From: Streptomyces sp. col6
GTDB lineage: Bacteria; Actinomycetota; Actinomycetes; Streptomycetales; Streptomycetaceae
Length of the DNA: 64,000 nucleotides
Assembly (NCBI RefSeq): GCF_008042035.1
Contig: NZ_RDBL01000006.1
Coordinates: 418,801 to 482,800, forward strand
Direction of reading: 5' to 3'
Numbering within the stretch: position 1 is the first letter of the stretch; each line of letters opens with the position of its first letter. A model generated the notes under the pieces. It had not been told where the DNA came from, searched no databases, and saw only the letters and a list, made by a program, of their open reading frames with translations. Both the position numbers and the translations under genes were made by a program. Shown piece by piece: positions 1 through 6,750 of the stretch.

Positions 1-289
1 AGATCTGTCCGGCCTCCCGGCACGCAGGGTCGGCGTAGTGGGCCGTTCCGCCCTGCCGGACACGGGCGAGGGCGGCGTCGAATTCCTGCTCCCCGAGCAG
101 GAAGGCGTAGTGGTGCGGCTCGAAGTCGTCGCGCCGGTCGTATTCCAGGGTCACCTGGTTGGCCAGCTCGACCGGTGTGAAGTGTGCGAGCGGCGGGTCG
201 ACGCGCAGTCCGAGGATCGCGGCCAGGAATCCCGCCGACGTTTCCGGATCGCGGGCGGGAACGATCGTGTGGTTCAACTGCACGGTCAT
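1..289 (-). CDS. VOC (glyoxalase/bleomycin-resistance fold) family protein, C-terminus cut off by window edge
   Basis: The first 96 residues are visible and start with MTVQLNHTIVPARDPETSA, the typical first beta strand of a VOC metal-binding module, followed by a DRRDDFEPHHYAFLLGE segment that fits the paired strands of the fold. The ATG at 289-287 is preceded by GAGGAG eight bases away, so the start is secure. VOC proteins use a histidine/glutamate metal site for isomerase, dioxygenase or drug-binding roles; the substrate cannot be read here. The gene is divergent from the TetR gene at 428 and the shared upstream region holds four operator-like palindromes, so it is the likely target of that regulator. 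Confidence 0.85.
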   Translation of the reverse strand, partial: MTVQLNHTIVPARDPETSAGFLAAILGLRVDPPLAHFTPVELANQVTLEYDRRDDFEPHHYAFLLGEQEFDAALARVRQGGTAHYADPACREAGQI

Positions 290-341
290 CGTTACTCCTC
301 TTCGCCCCTTCGGGGGGCGTGGTACGAGTGGCGCCGGCTTT

Positions 342-427
342 GCCAACACGTGTTGGCCAACGGGTGTTGGTCAACGTAGAACCGTTGCGCCTGGATTGTC
401 AACGAGTGTTGGCCTACGCTTGTTGGC
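342..427. promoter_or_regulatory. Array of four TetR-type operator palindromes between divergent VOC and TetR genes
   Basis: A perfect 16-bp palindrome, GCCAACACGTGTTGGC, lies at 342-357. Three relatives follow at 356-371, 398-413 and 412-427, each with GYCWAC-like and GTTGGY-like arms. The sites form two pairs, each with a 14-bp centre-to-centre step. The last site ends on the base before the GTG start of the TetR gene. This arrangement suggests cooperative binding by the adjacent regulator and autorepression; binding itself is inferred. Confidence 0.7.
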
Positions 428-1009
428 GTGACGGAGACCTCGGAGAACCAGCAGGCTGCGCGGCGTTCCGACGCCACCCGCGCCGCGATCCTCGCCGCCG
501 CCCGCGAGCGGTTCGCGGCGGACGGCTACGAGAAGGCGACCATCCGGGCCATCGCGCGCGACGCGACGATCGATCCGTCGATGGTGATGCGCTACTACGG
601 CAACAAGGCGGGCCTGTTCGCGGCGGCTGTGGCGATCGACCCGGGGCTGCCCGACCTGCCCGTCGAGTCGCACGAGGAGATCGGCCGCACCCTGGTGCGC
701 CACTTCCTCGCCCTGTGGGAGGAGAACGAGGAACTCACCGCGCTGATGCGGGTCGGCGCCACCGACCCGCACGCCGCCGAGCGCATGCAGAGCGTGCTGC
801 GCGAGCAACTGATCCCACTGGCCCGGCGCCTCGGCCCCGACCCGGAGCAGGCGCCGGCGCGAGCGGCCCTGTGCGCCTCCACCGTGCTCGGCCTTGCGCT
901 GACGCGTTACGTACTGCGGTTCCCGGCGAGCGTGGCGCTCCGTCAGGAGGAGATCGTGGACTGGCTCGGCCCCACGCTGCAGCGATATCTCACCGCGCCG
1001 ACCCCCTGA
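428..1009 (+). CDS. TetR/AcrR family transcriptional regulator
   Basis: This 193-residue protein has a TetR N-terminal DNA-binding domain at about residues 14-60: TRAAILAAARERFAADGYE starts helix 1 and IARDATIDPSMVMRYYGNK spans the helix-turn-helix and the conserved Y-x-NK turn. The rest is a helical ligand-binding domain without an identifiable ligand. The GTG start directly abuts the fourth operator-like palindrome and no Shine-Dalgarno sequence precedes it, so the mRNA may be leaderless. It is divergent from the VOC gene and probably represses both itself and that gene. Confidence 0.9.
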   Translation: MTETSENQQAARRSDATRAAILAAARERFAADGYEKATIRAIARDATIDPSMVMRYYGNKAGLFAAAVAIDPGLPDLPVESHEEIGRTLVRHFLALWEENEELTALMRVGATDPHAAERMQSVLREQLIPLARRLGPDPEQAPARAALCASTVLGLALTRYVLRFPASVALRQEEIVDWLGPTLQRYLTAPTP

Positions 1010-1056
1010 CGGAGTCCGGGTGTGTGAACGCCCTCGCCGGATAGGCGAGTTGCGAC

Positions 1057-1460
1057 ATGACTACGACGGTGGCGCGGGTGATGGGGATGGTCCTGCTCCG
1101 GGGCGTCCTGATCGCGGTCCCGTACGGCTTCCGCAGCGCGGTCCTCGACTGGCGGGGCGAGCAGGTGACGGCCACGGTCGTCGAGGTGGAGCACGGGCCG
1201 CCCGCGTACAGCGGCAATGAGGACCACCGCTGCAAGGTCGAGGCGCGGGGGGACACCTTCTGGCTCAGGAGCACCGGCGGGTGCGACTGGTCCTCGCGGC
1301 CCGGCGACCGGTACGAGGTCCTGCGCGACCCCCACGACCTGGTGGGGCCACGGCGCCCGGCCCGCCGGTCGGCTTCCGGGTCCTCGTGCCGGTCGTGGCC
1401 GTGGTGCTGGTGCTGCTGGGCGTGGCGGGGGCACGGAGCCTGAGCCGCAAGCCGTCCTGA
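1057..1460 (+). pseudogene. Small two-TM membrane protein (DUF3592-like), apparently frameshifted near 1345-1360
   Basis: The frame opened by the ATG at 1057 encodes a hydrophobic N-terminal segment (VMGMVLLRGVLIAVPYG), then a beta-rich extracytoplasmic stretch up to EVLRDPHDLV. After about 1350 it turns into low-complexity Arg/Ser/Trp residues and ends at 1443. A different frame continues sensibly with GFRVLVPVVAVVLVLLGVAG, a good second membrane segment, and stops at 1458-1460. A one-base loss (or two-base gain) in the GC-rich stretch 1340-1362 would explain this. The layout of two membrane segments around a small beta domain resembles DUF3592 proteins. It may be a true pseudogene or a sequencing error. 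Confidence 0.6.
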
Positions 1461-1491
1461 CCGGCCGGCCGGCCCCTCGCCCCGGCGGCCC

Positions 1492-1950
1492 CTACTCCAC
1501 GCAGAACTCGTTGCCCTCCGGGTCCGTGAGAACCGTCCACGTGCCGCCCTGCTCGGCGACCTCGCGCTGGACCTTCGCGCCCAGGCCCTCCAGCCGGGCC
1601 ACCTCGGCCTCGCGGCGGTCCGGGCCCGCGTGGAGATCGAGGTGGAGGCGGTTCTTCACGGTCTTCGCCTCGGGGACGCGCTGGAACAGGAGGCGGCGGC
1701 CACGACCGGCACCACTCTGCTCGTCGTACGGGTCGTCCGGGTGCCGGACCGCCGCGAGATCGAGCCAGGCGCGGCGGCCGTGGGCCGTCGTCGTGACCGC
1801 TTCCGGTACGGCTCCGAGGCCCAGGAGGTGTTCGACCAAGGGGCTGTTGTCCTCGATCTCGTAACCGAGGGCCTGCGCCCAGAAGCCGGCCTGCGCGTGC
1901 GGGTCGGCGGCGTCGATGACGACTTTCCACTCAAGAGTCATGAGCGGCAT
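1492..1950 (-). CDS. VOC family protein (glyoxalase-like domain)
   Basis: The 152-residue protein consists of one glyoxalase-like module. LEWKVVIDAADPHAQAGFW begins the fold, the central strand carries NRLHLDLHAG with a possible metal-ligand histidine, and the C-terminus ends in DPEGNEFCVE, the family's usual DPxGNxF closing strand. The function is unknown; relatives are commonly annotated as glyoxalase-like or drug-binding proteins. The start at 1950 overlaps the end of the upstream monooxygenase gene by 20 bases, and a second ATG at 1941 overlaps by 11. Either start implies translational coupling in an operon with the monooxygenase. Confidence 0.85.
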   Translation of the reverse strand: MPLMTLEWKVVIDAADPHAQAGFWAQALGYEIEDNSPLVEHLLGLGAVPEAVTTTAHGRRAWLDLAAVRHPDDPYDEQSGAGRGRRLLFQRVPEAKTVKNRLHLDLHAGPDRREAEVARLEGLGAKVQREVAEQGGTWTVLTDPEGNEFCVE

Positions 1951-3517
1951 TCTGTCCCGGAATAGTGGATTCCGCCCAGATTTCGGTCCCGCTCAGGTAG
2001 GCCGTGACCGCCTTCGCGTCGTCCGCCTCCGCGATCAGCCCCACGTGGTTGTCCGGCCGTACGAGAACCAGCAGTTCGTCGTCCGGGCCGATGCCGTACG
2101 CCGCCCGCGCGTGCCCCTCGTGGTCGGTCAGGCCGCCGTCCGCGTCGATCCCGTACGCCCGCAGGTCGTCGCCCCGGGCGGCCGCCGCCTCGCGCAGGGC
2201 CCCGGCCGTCCCCGTACCGAAGCCCAGGAGCGTGAAGTGCGGTCCGGCGAAGACCTCGAAGAGGCGGCGGGGTTCGCCGGTCGCCGCGTCCAGGCAGGGG
2301 GCGTCCGGGGCCCGGTCGCCCGCGCGCAGAAGGGGCGTGGCGAGCGGAGAGGTGGCCAGCGAGCTCCAGCGGTAGCCGCCGCACAGGCCGTTGGTGCCGG
2401 GGCCGACCGCCGAGTCGAGGCCGCCGCCGGGCTTCTTGATCGCCTCAAGCGTGGCCCGCAGGCGCTCCGCGCTGATGTCCAGGACCTGTGCGGCGACCGG
2501 CAGCCGCTCCTCCTCGTACGTGTCGAGCAGGGCGGGTCCGGCGAGCCCGGCGGCGACCCGGGCGAGCTTCCAGCCCAGGTTGTACGCGTCCTGGATGCCG
2601 GTGTTCATACCGAGGCCGCCCGCGATGGAGTGCACGTGGGCCGCGTCCCCGGCGAGGAGGACCCGGCCCACCCGGTAGCGCGCGGCCATCCGCTCGTTGA
2701 CCCGGTACGTGGAGAGCAGCGTCGCCTCGGTGAGCCGGTCGCCGGGCAGGCCCGTGTGCTTGGCGAACAGGCGGCGGAACCCGGCGAGCGACGGCGCGAG
2801 CGGGGCGCCCGACGCGTCGGTCTCGGGCCCGGCCTGGAACCACCAGCCGGACCGGGTCCCCGGGATCGGGCAGAGCATCACGGCGCCGTCCTCGTCGAAC
2901 CACTGGTGCCAGAACCCCCGGTCGAGCCCTTCCACCTCGACGTCCCCGCACACCATCAGCCGGGTCTCGTCGGTCTTCCCCTCGAAGGGGATGCCGAGCA
3001 GCTTGCGCACCGCGCTGTGGCCGCCGTCGCAGCCGGCCACGTACGAGGCCTCGATCGGTCCGCCGTCGGCGAGCGTGGCGGTCACGGACGCCTCGCCCTC
3101 GGCCAGGCCCACGAGTTCGGCGCCGAGTTCGACCCGTACGCCGTACTCCGCGAGCCGGGCCCGCAGCACCTCCTCCAGGCGCCACTGGGCCATCATGTGC
3201 GGCCGGTCGTACGGCGCGTCCGGGGTCGGCCGCTGGTCCGCGAAGGGCTCGGCGTCCGCGACGGCGACCCCGCCCCGGTACTTGCGCATCGGCAGCGGCC
3301 GGGCGCCGGCGGCCAGCACCTCGGCCAGGACGCCCAGGTCCTCCAGGACTTCGAGCGAGCGCGGGTTGGGGCCCTTGGCGCGGGACGTACGCGGGAAGGC
3401 GGGGGCCTTGTCGATGATCCGGACGCCGGCGCCCCGGCGGGCGAGGTCGATGGCCAGGGTCAGCCCGGTCGGGCCCGAGCCGACGACGAGTACGGGAAGC
3501 GGGGAGGAAGCGTGCAT
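1931..3517 (-). CDS. FAD-dependent aromatic monooxygenase (PheA/TfdB-type)
   Basis: The 528-residue product is a class A flavoprotein hydroxylase. It has the dinucleotide motif GSGPTG at residues 13-18, the NAD(P)H/FAD-binding DG motif as GCDGGHSAVRKLLG, and the second FAD motif GRVLLAGDAAHVHS near residue 290. The C-terminal part looks like the thioredoxin-like domain of phenol hydroxylases. Such enzymes hydroxylate aromatic rings using NAD(P)H and oxygen; the substrate is not evident. An AGGAG box lies eight bases before the ATG. The gene is first in a two-gene operon with the VOC protein. An AT-rich segment with a palindrome lies just upstream. Confidence 0.92.
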   Translation of the reverse strand: MHASSPLPVLVVGSGPTGLTLAIDLARRGAGVRIIDKAPAFPRTSRAKGPNPRSLEVLEDLGVLAEVLAAGARPLPMRKYRGGVAVADAEPFADQRPTPDAPYDRPHMMAQWRLEEVLRARLAEYGVRVELGAELVGLAEGEASVTATLADGGPIEASYVAGCDGGHSAVRKLLGIPFEGKTDETRLMVCGDVEVEGLDRGFWHQWFDEDGAVMLCPIPGTRSGWWFQAGPETDASGAPLAPSLAGFRRLFAKHTGLPGDRLTEATLLSTYRVNERMAARYRVGRVLLAGDAAHVHSIAGGLGMNTGIQDAYNLGWKLARVAAGLAGPALLDTYEEERLPVAAQVLDISAERLRATLEAIKKPGGGLDSAVGPGTNGLCGGYRWSSLATSPLATPLLRAGDRAPDAPCLDAATGEPRRLFEVFAGPHFTLLGFGTGTAGALREAAAARGDDLRAYGIDADGGLTDHEGHARAAYGIGPDDELLVLVRPDNHVGLIAEADDAKAVTAYLSGTEIWAESTIPGQNAAHDS

Positions 3518-3563
3518 GGGTGCTCCTGGGGCCGGTCCGGCGTGACGGACCTCCAGGAAAACG

Positions 3564-3574
3564 TAACTGAGTTA
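3564..3574. promoter_or_regulatory. Possible operator palindrome upstream of the monooxygenase gene
   Basis: TAACTGAGTTA is an 11-base palindrome in a short AT-rich island (3560-3590) that stands out in this GC-rich region. It lies about 50 bp upstream of the monooxygenase start, where a repressor would act. No regulator gene is adjacent, so the binding protein is unknown. Confidence 0.35.
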
Positions 3575-3583
3575 AAAAAGCAA

Positions 3584-4561
3584 CTAGGTTGTGCTTGAGG
3601 GGGTCTGGGTGCGGTCGGAGCCCGCGGGTGCTGCCGTGGCCACGGCGGCCAGGCGGGCCGCCTGCGCCTGGGCCCTGGTGCGGCGCGCGGTCCGCAGCGC
3701 GTCCCAGGTGAGCACGATCAGAGCCGCCCACACCAGGCCGAATCCGGCCCACCGCTCCGGCGGCATCTCCTCGTGGAAGTAGGCGACGCCCAGGATGAAC
3801 TGGGCGACCGGGGTCATGTACTGGAGCAGCCCGATCGTCGAGAGCGGGATGCGGATCGCGGCGGCCCCGAACAGGATCAGCGGCACCGCCGTGACGACAC
3901 CGGTCGACGCGAGGAGCGCCGTGTGCCCGGCGCCCTCCGAGGTCAGGGTCGCCGTGCCCTGGGCGCTCAGCCACACCAGATAGCCGAGCGCGGGCAGGAA
4001 GAGGACGGCGGTCTCGACGGTGAGCGATTCCAGGCCGCCCATGTCGACCTTCTTCTTGACCAGCCCGTACGTCGCGAAGGAGAAAGCCAGGATCAGCGAG
4101 ATCCACGGGGGCTTCCCGTAGCCGACGGCCAGCACGAGCACCGCGGCGACGCCGGTGGCGACCGCCGCCCACTGGGCCGGGCGCAGCCGTTCGCCCAGGA
4201 GCAGGACGCCCATGGCGATGGTGACCAGCGGATTGATGAAGTAGCCCAACGACGCCTCGACCACATGGCCGCTGTTCACGGCCCAGATGTACAGGCCCCA
4301 GTTGACGGTGATCGTCAGGGCGGCGACGGCGAGCAGGCCCAGCTTGCGCGGCCGGCGCAGCAGCGGGCCGATCCAGGACCAGCGGCGCAGGGCGAGCAGC
4401 AGGAGCAGCACCACGCCGAGCGACCACACCATCCGGTGGGCCAGGATTTCGACGGCCCCGGCCGGCTTCAGCAGCGGCCAGTACAGCGGGACGAGGCCCC
4501 ACATGCCGTACGCGGCGAACCCGGAGAGGAGCCCCGCCCGCTGGTCATTCGTCCCCTGCAC
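3584..4561 (-). CDS. rarD: EamA family transporter RarD
   Basis: The 325-residue protein has about ten hydrophobic segments arranged as two EamA repeats and opens with the RarD signature AAYGMWGLVPLYWPLLK, followed by EILAHRMVWS. RarD proteins are drug/metabolite exporters of the inner membrane; E. coli RarD is linked to chloramphenicol sensitivity, but transport specificity is generally unknown. The GTG at 4561 is chosen because AGGAGG precedes it closely and family members start here. A longer frame to 4633 adds only a non-conserved leader. The stop lies close to the AT-rich promoter island of the monooxygenase gene. Confidence 0.88.
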   Translation of the reverse strand: MQGTNDQRAGLLSGFAAYGMWGLVPLYWPLLKPAGAVEILAHRMVWSLGVVLLLLLALRRWSWIGPLLRRPRKLGLLAVAALTITVNWGLYIWAVNSGHVVEASLGYFINPLVTIAMGVLLLGERLRPAQWAAVATGVAAVLVLAVGYGKPPWISLILAFSFATYGLVKKKVDMGGLESLTVETAVLFLPALGYLVWLSAQGTATLTSEGAGHTALLASTGVVTAVPLILFGAAAIRIPLSTIGLLQYMTPVAQFILGVAYFHEEMPPERWAGFGLVWAALIVLTWDALRTARRTRAQAQAARLAAVATAAPAGSDRTQTPSSTT

Positions 4562-4675
4562 GGGCCCTCCTGGTGGTGTCTGTCGTACGACCGTCAACCA
4601 CACGAAGGTAGCGCCGCCGGGGCCCGGTGTCATGGCCGTATCGTCATACGGTCATGACACCGGGTGGGGTACGGG

Positions 4676-5536
4676 TCAGAGCGCGGCGACCGCGGCGGCG
4701 ACGGTGTCGGACACCGGGGTCGTCGGGCGGCCGATCAGGCGGGACAGGTCGCCGCTGGTCCCGGCCAGGCGCCCGCGCCGGACGGCGTCGTCCACGTCGA
4801 CCAGGATCGCCGCGAAGAACTCCGGCACGCCGGCGCCGGTCAGGATCTCCTTGTGGACGGCGGCCGGGACGTCCTTGTGGGCGATCTCCTTGCCGGTGGC
4901 CTTCGCGACCACGGCCGCGTAGTCGGCGTAGGACAGGGCGGTGTCGCCGCTCAGCTCGTACGCGCGGTTCAGGTGGCCCTCGCCGGTCAGGACGGCGGCG
5001 GCCGCGGCCGCGTAGTCGTCGCGGGAGGCGTAGGCGATACGGCCCTCGCCCGCGCTGCCGACGACCGCGCCGTGCGCCAGGACCGGGGCCAGGTTCTCGG
5101 TCTGGTTCTCCGTGTACCAGCCGTTGCGCAGGAAGGTGTACGGCAGGCCGGAGTCCAGGATCAGCTGCTCGGTCGCCCGGTGCTCGTCGGCCAGCGTGAA
5201 GTCCGCGTCGGGGCCGCCGAGGATGCCGGTGTACGCGAGCTGGGCGACGCCCGCCGCCTTCGCCGCGTCGATGACCGCCGTGTGCTGGGGGATCCGGCTG
5301 CCGACCGCGTTGCCCGAGATCAGCAGCACGCGGTCGCCGGAGCGGAACGCCCCGGCCAGGGTCTCGGGGCGGTCGTAGTCGGCGATGCGCAGCTCGACGC
5401 CCCGGGCGGCCAGACCGGCGGCCTTCTCCTTGTCGCGGACCACGGCGGCGACCCGGTCGGCGGGGACGGTGGTCAGCAGGTGCTCGACGACGAGACGGCC
5501 GAGTGCTCCGGTGGCTCCGGTGACGACGATGCTCAT
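4676..5536 (-). CDS. NAD(P)H-binding quinone reductase-like protein (QorB/NmrA-type atypical SDR)
   Basis: The 286-residue protein begins MSIVVTGATGALGRLVVEHL, a Rossmann TGATGxLG motif of the NmrA/QorB atypical SDR class. It also has the conserved DRVLLISGNAVGSR and FLRNGWYTEN segments seen in NAD(P)H:quinone oxidoreductase type 2. Such enzymes bind NADPH and reduce quinones, or sense redox state. The gene stands alone. The upstream 5560-5605 region is AT-rich, with a TTAGTTAGCGCATTCCGTAA block that could be a regulator site. HxlR-family regulators often sit next to such genes, but none is present here. Confidence 0.85.
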   Translation of the reverse strand: MSIVVTGATGALGRLVVEHLLTTVPADRVAAVVRDKEKAAGLAARGVELRIADYDRPETLAGAFRSGDRVLLISGNAVGSRIPQHTAVIDAAKAAGVAQLAYTGILGGPDADFTLADEHRATEQLILDSGLPYTFLRNGWYTENQTENLAPVLAHGAVVGSAGEGRIAYASRDDYAAAAAAVLTGEGHLNRAYELSGDTALSYADYAAVVAKATGKEIAHKDVPAAVHKEILTGAGVPEFFAAILVDVDDAVRRGRLAGTSGDLSRLIGRPTTPVSDTVAAAVAAL

Positions 5537-5627
5537 GGGGGGTTTCTCCTCTTTGTTCGCTTCGCTCTCACACCACCTTACGGAATGCGCTAACTAAAAG
5601 AAAGTGCTCTTGGCCACGGGTATACGA

Positions 5628-5670
5628 GAGCGCGCCGGTCCCGCCCGTGAGGGACAGGTCCGGCGCGCTC
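5628..5670 (-). terminator. Stem-loop terminator downstream of korB
   Basis: GAGCGCGCCGG (5628-5638) is followed by its exact reverse complement at 5660-5670, giving an 11-bp GC stem just past the korB stop. There is no U-tract, which is common for Streptomyces terminators. Confidence 0.6.
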
Positions 5671-5691
5671 GCGCGGATCGGGGCGCCGGCG

Positions 5692-6750
5692 TCAGCCGAC
5701 CACCGTCCAGTTGTCGTTCCCGGCGAGCAGCGCCGCCAGGTCGCCCTTGCCGTTCTGCTCCACGGCCGTGTCCAGCTGCTCGGCCATCAACGTGTCGTAC
5801 ACCGGCCGCTCCACACTGCGCAGCACCCCGATCGGGGTGTGGTGCAGGGTGTCCGCGTCGGCGAGTCTCGACAGGGCGAACGCCGTGGTCGGGCTCGGGG
5901 CGTGCGCGTCGTGGACGAGGATCTGCGCCTTGTTGTCCTCGGTGACCGCGACCACCTTCAGGTCCCCGGTCAGCGAGTCCCGTACGACACCCTTCGCGCC
6001 GTCCGCGCCGAAGACGATCGGCTGCCCGTGCTCCAGGCGGATCACCGCCTCCTGCGCCTGGTCCTTGTCCTTCAGGACCTCGAACGCGCCGTCGTTGAAG
6101 ATGTTGCAGTTCTGGTAGATCTCCACCAGCGCCGTGCCCGGGTGGTCGGCGGCGGCCCGCAGCACGCTCGTGAGGTGCTTGCGGTCGGAGTCGACGGTCC
6201 GGGCGACGAACGACGCCTCCGCGCCGATCGCCAGCGACACCGGGTTGAACGGGGCGTCCAGCGAGCCCATCGGCGTCGACTTGGTGATCTTGCCGACCTC
6301 GGAGGTGGGGGAGTACTGGCCCTTGGTCAGCCCGTAGATCCGGTTGTTGAACAGCAGGATCTTCAGGTTCACATTGCGGCGCAGCGCGTGGATCAGGTGG
6401 TTGCCGCCGATGGACAGCGCGTCGCCGTCACCCGTGACCACCCAGACGGACAGGTCGCGCCGCGAGGTGGCGAGGCCGGTCGCGATGGACGGGGCGCGGC
6501 CGTGGATCGAGTGCATCCCGTACGTGTTCATGTAGTACGGGAAGCGCGAGGAGCAGCCGATGCCGGAGATGAAGACGATGTTCTCCTTCGCCAGACCGAG
6601 GTCGGGCATGAAGCCCTGCACGGCGGCGAGGACCGCGTAGTCGCCGCAGCCGGGGCACCAGCGCACTTCCTGGTCGGACTTGAAGTCCTTCATGGACTGC
6701 TTGGCCTCGGCCTTGGGCACCAGCTGGAGCAGTTCGTTCGTCTCAGGCAT
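5692..6750 (-). CDS. korB: 2-oxoacid:ferredoxin oxidoreductase, beta subunit
   Basis: The 352-residue protein is the thiamine-diphosphate-binding beta subunit that, with KorA, converts a 2-oxoacid (probably 2-oxoglutarate) and CoA to acyl-CoA, CO2 and reduced ferredoxin. RWCPGCGDYAVL carries two cysteines of the [4Fe-4S] site. GIGCSSRFPYYMNTYGMHS and the GDGDALSIGGNH block match the cofactor-binding core. The ATG at 6750 is preferred: GGAGG precedes it and it overlaps the korA stop by eight bases. The longer frame to 6765 adds a non-conserved MRRPS. No ferredoxin gene is attached, so the electron acceptor is encoded elsewhere. Confidence 0.95.
   Translation of the reverse strand: MPETNELLQLVPKAEAKQSMKDFKSDQEVRWCPGCGDYAVLAAVQGFMPDLGLAKENIVFISGIGCSSRFPYYMNTYGMHSIHGRAPSIATGLATSRRDLSVWVVTGDGDALSIGGNHLIHALRRNVNLKILLFNNRIYGLTKGQYSPTSEVGKITKSTPMGSLDAPFNPVSLAIGAEASFVARTVDSDRKHLTSVLRAAADHPGTALVEIYQNCNIFNDGAFEVLKDKDQAQEAVIRLEHGQPIVFGADGAKGVVRDSLTGDLKVVAVTEDNKAQILVHDAHAPSPTTAFALSRLADADTLHHTPIGVLRSVERPVYDTLMAEQLDTAVEQNGKGDLAALLAGNDNWTVVG

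Noticed and set aside
1265..1930. Minus-strand frame extending the VOC gene past its stop
   Set aside because: The frame is a different phase from the VOC protein and is Arg/Gly/Pro-rich without the fold's motifs.
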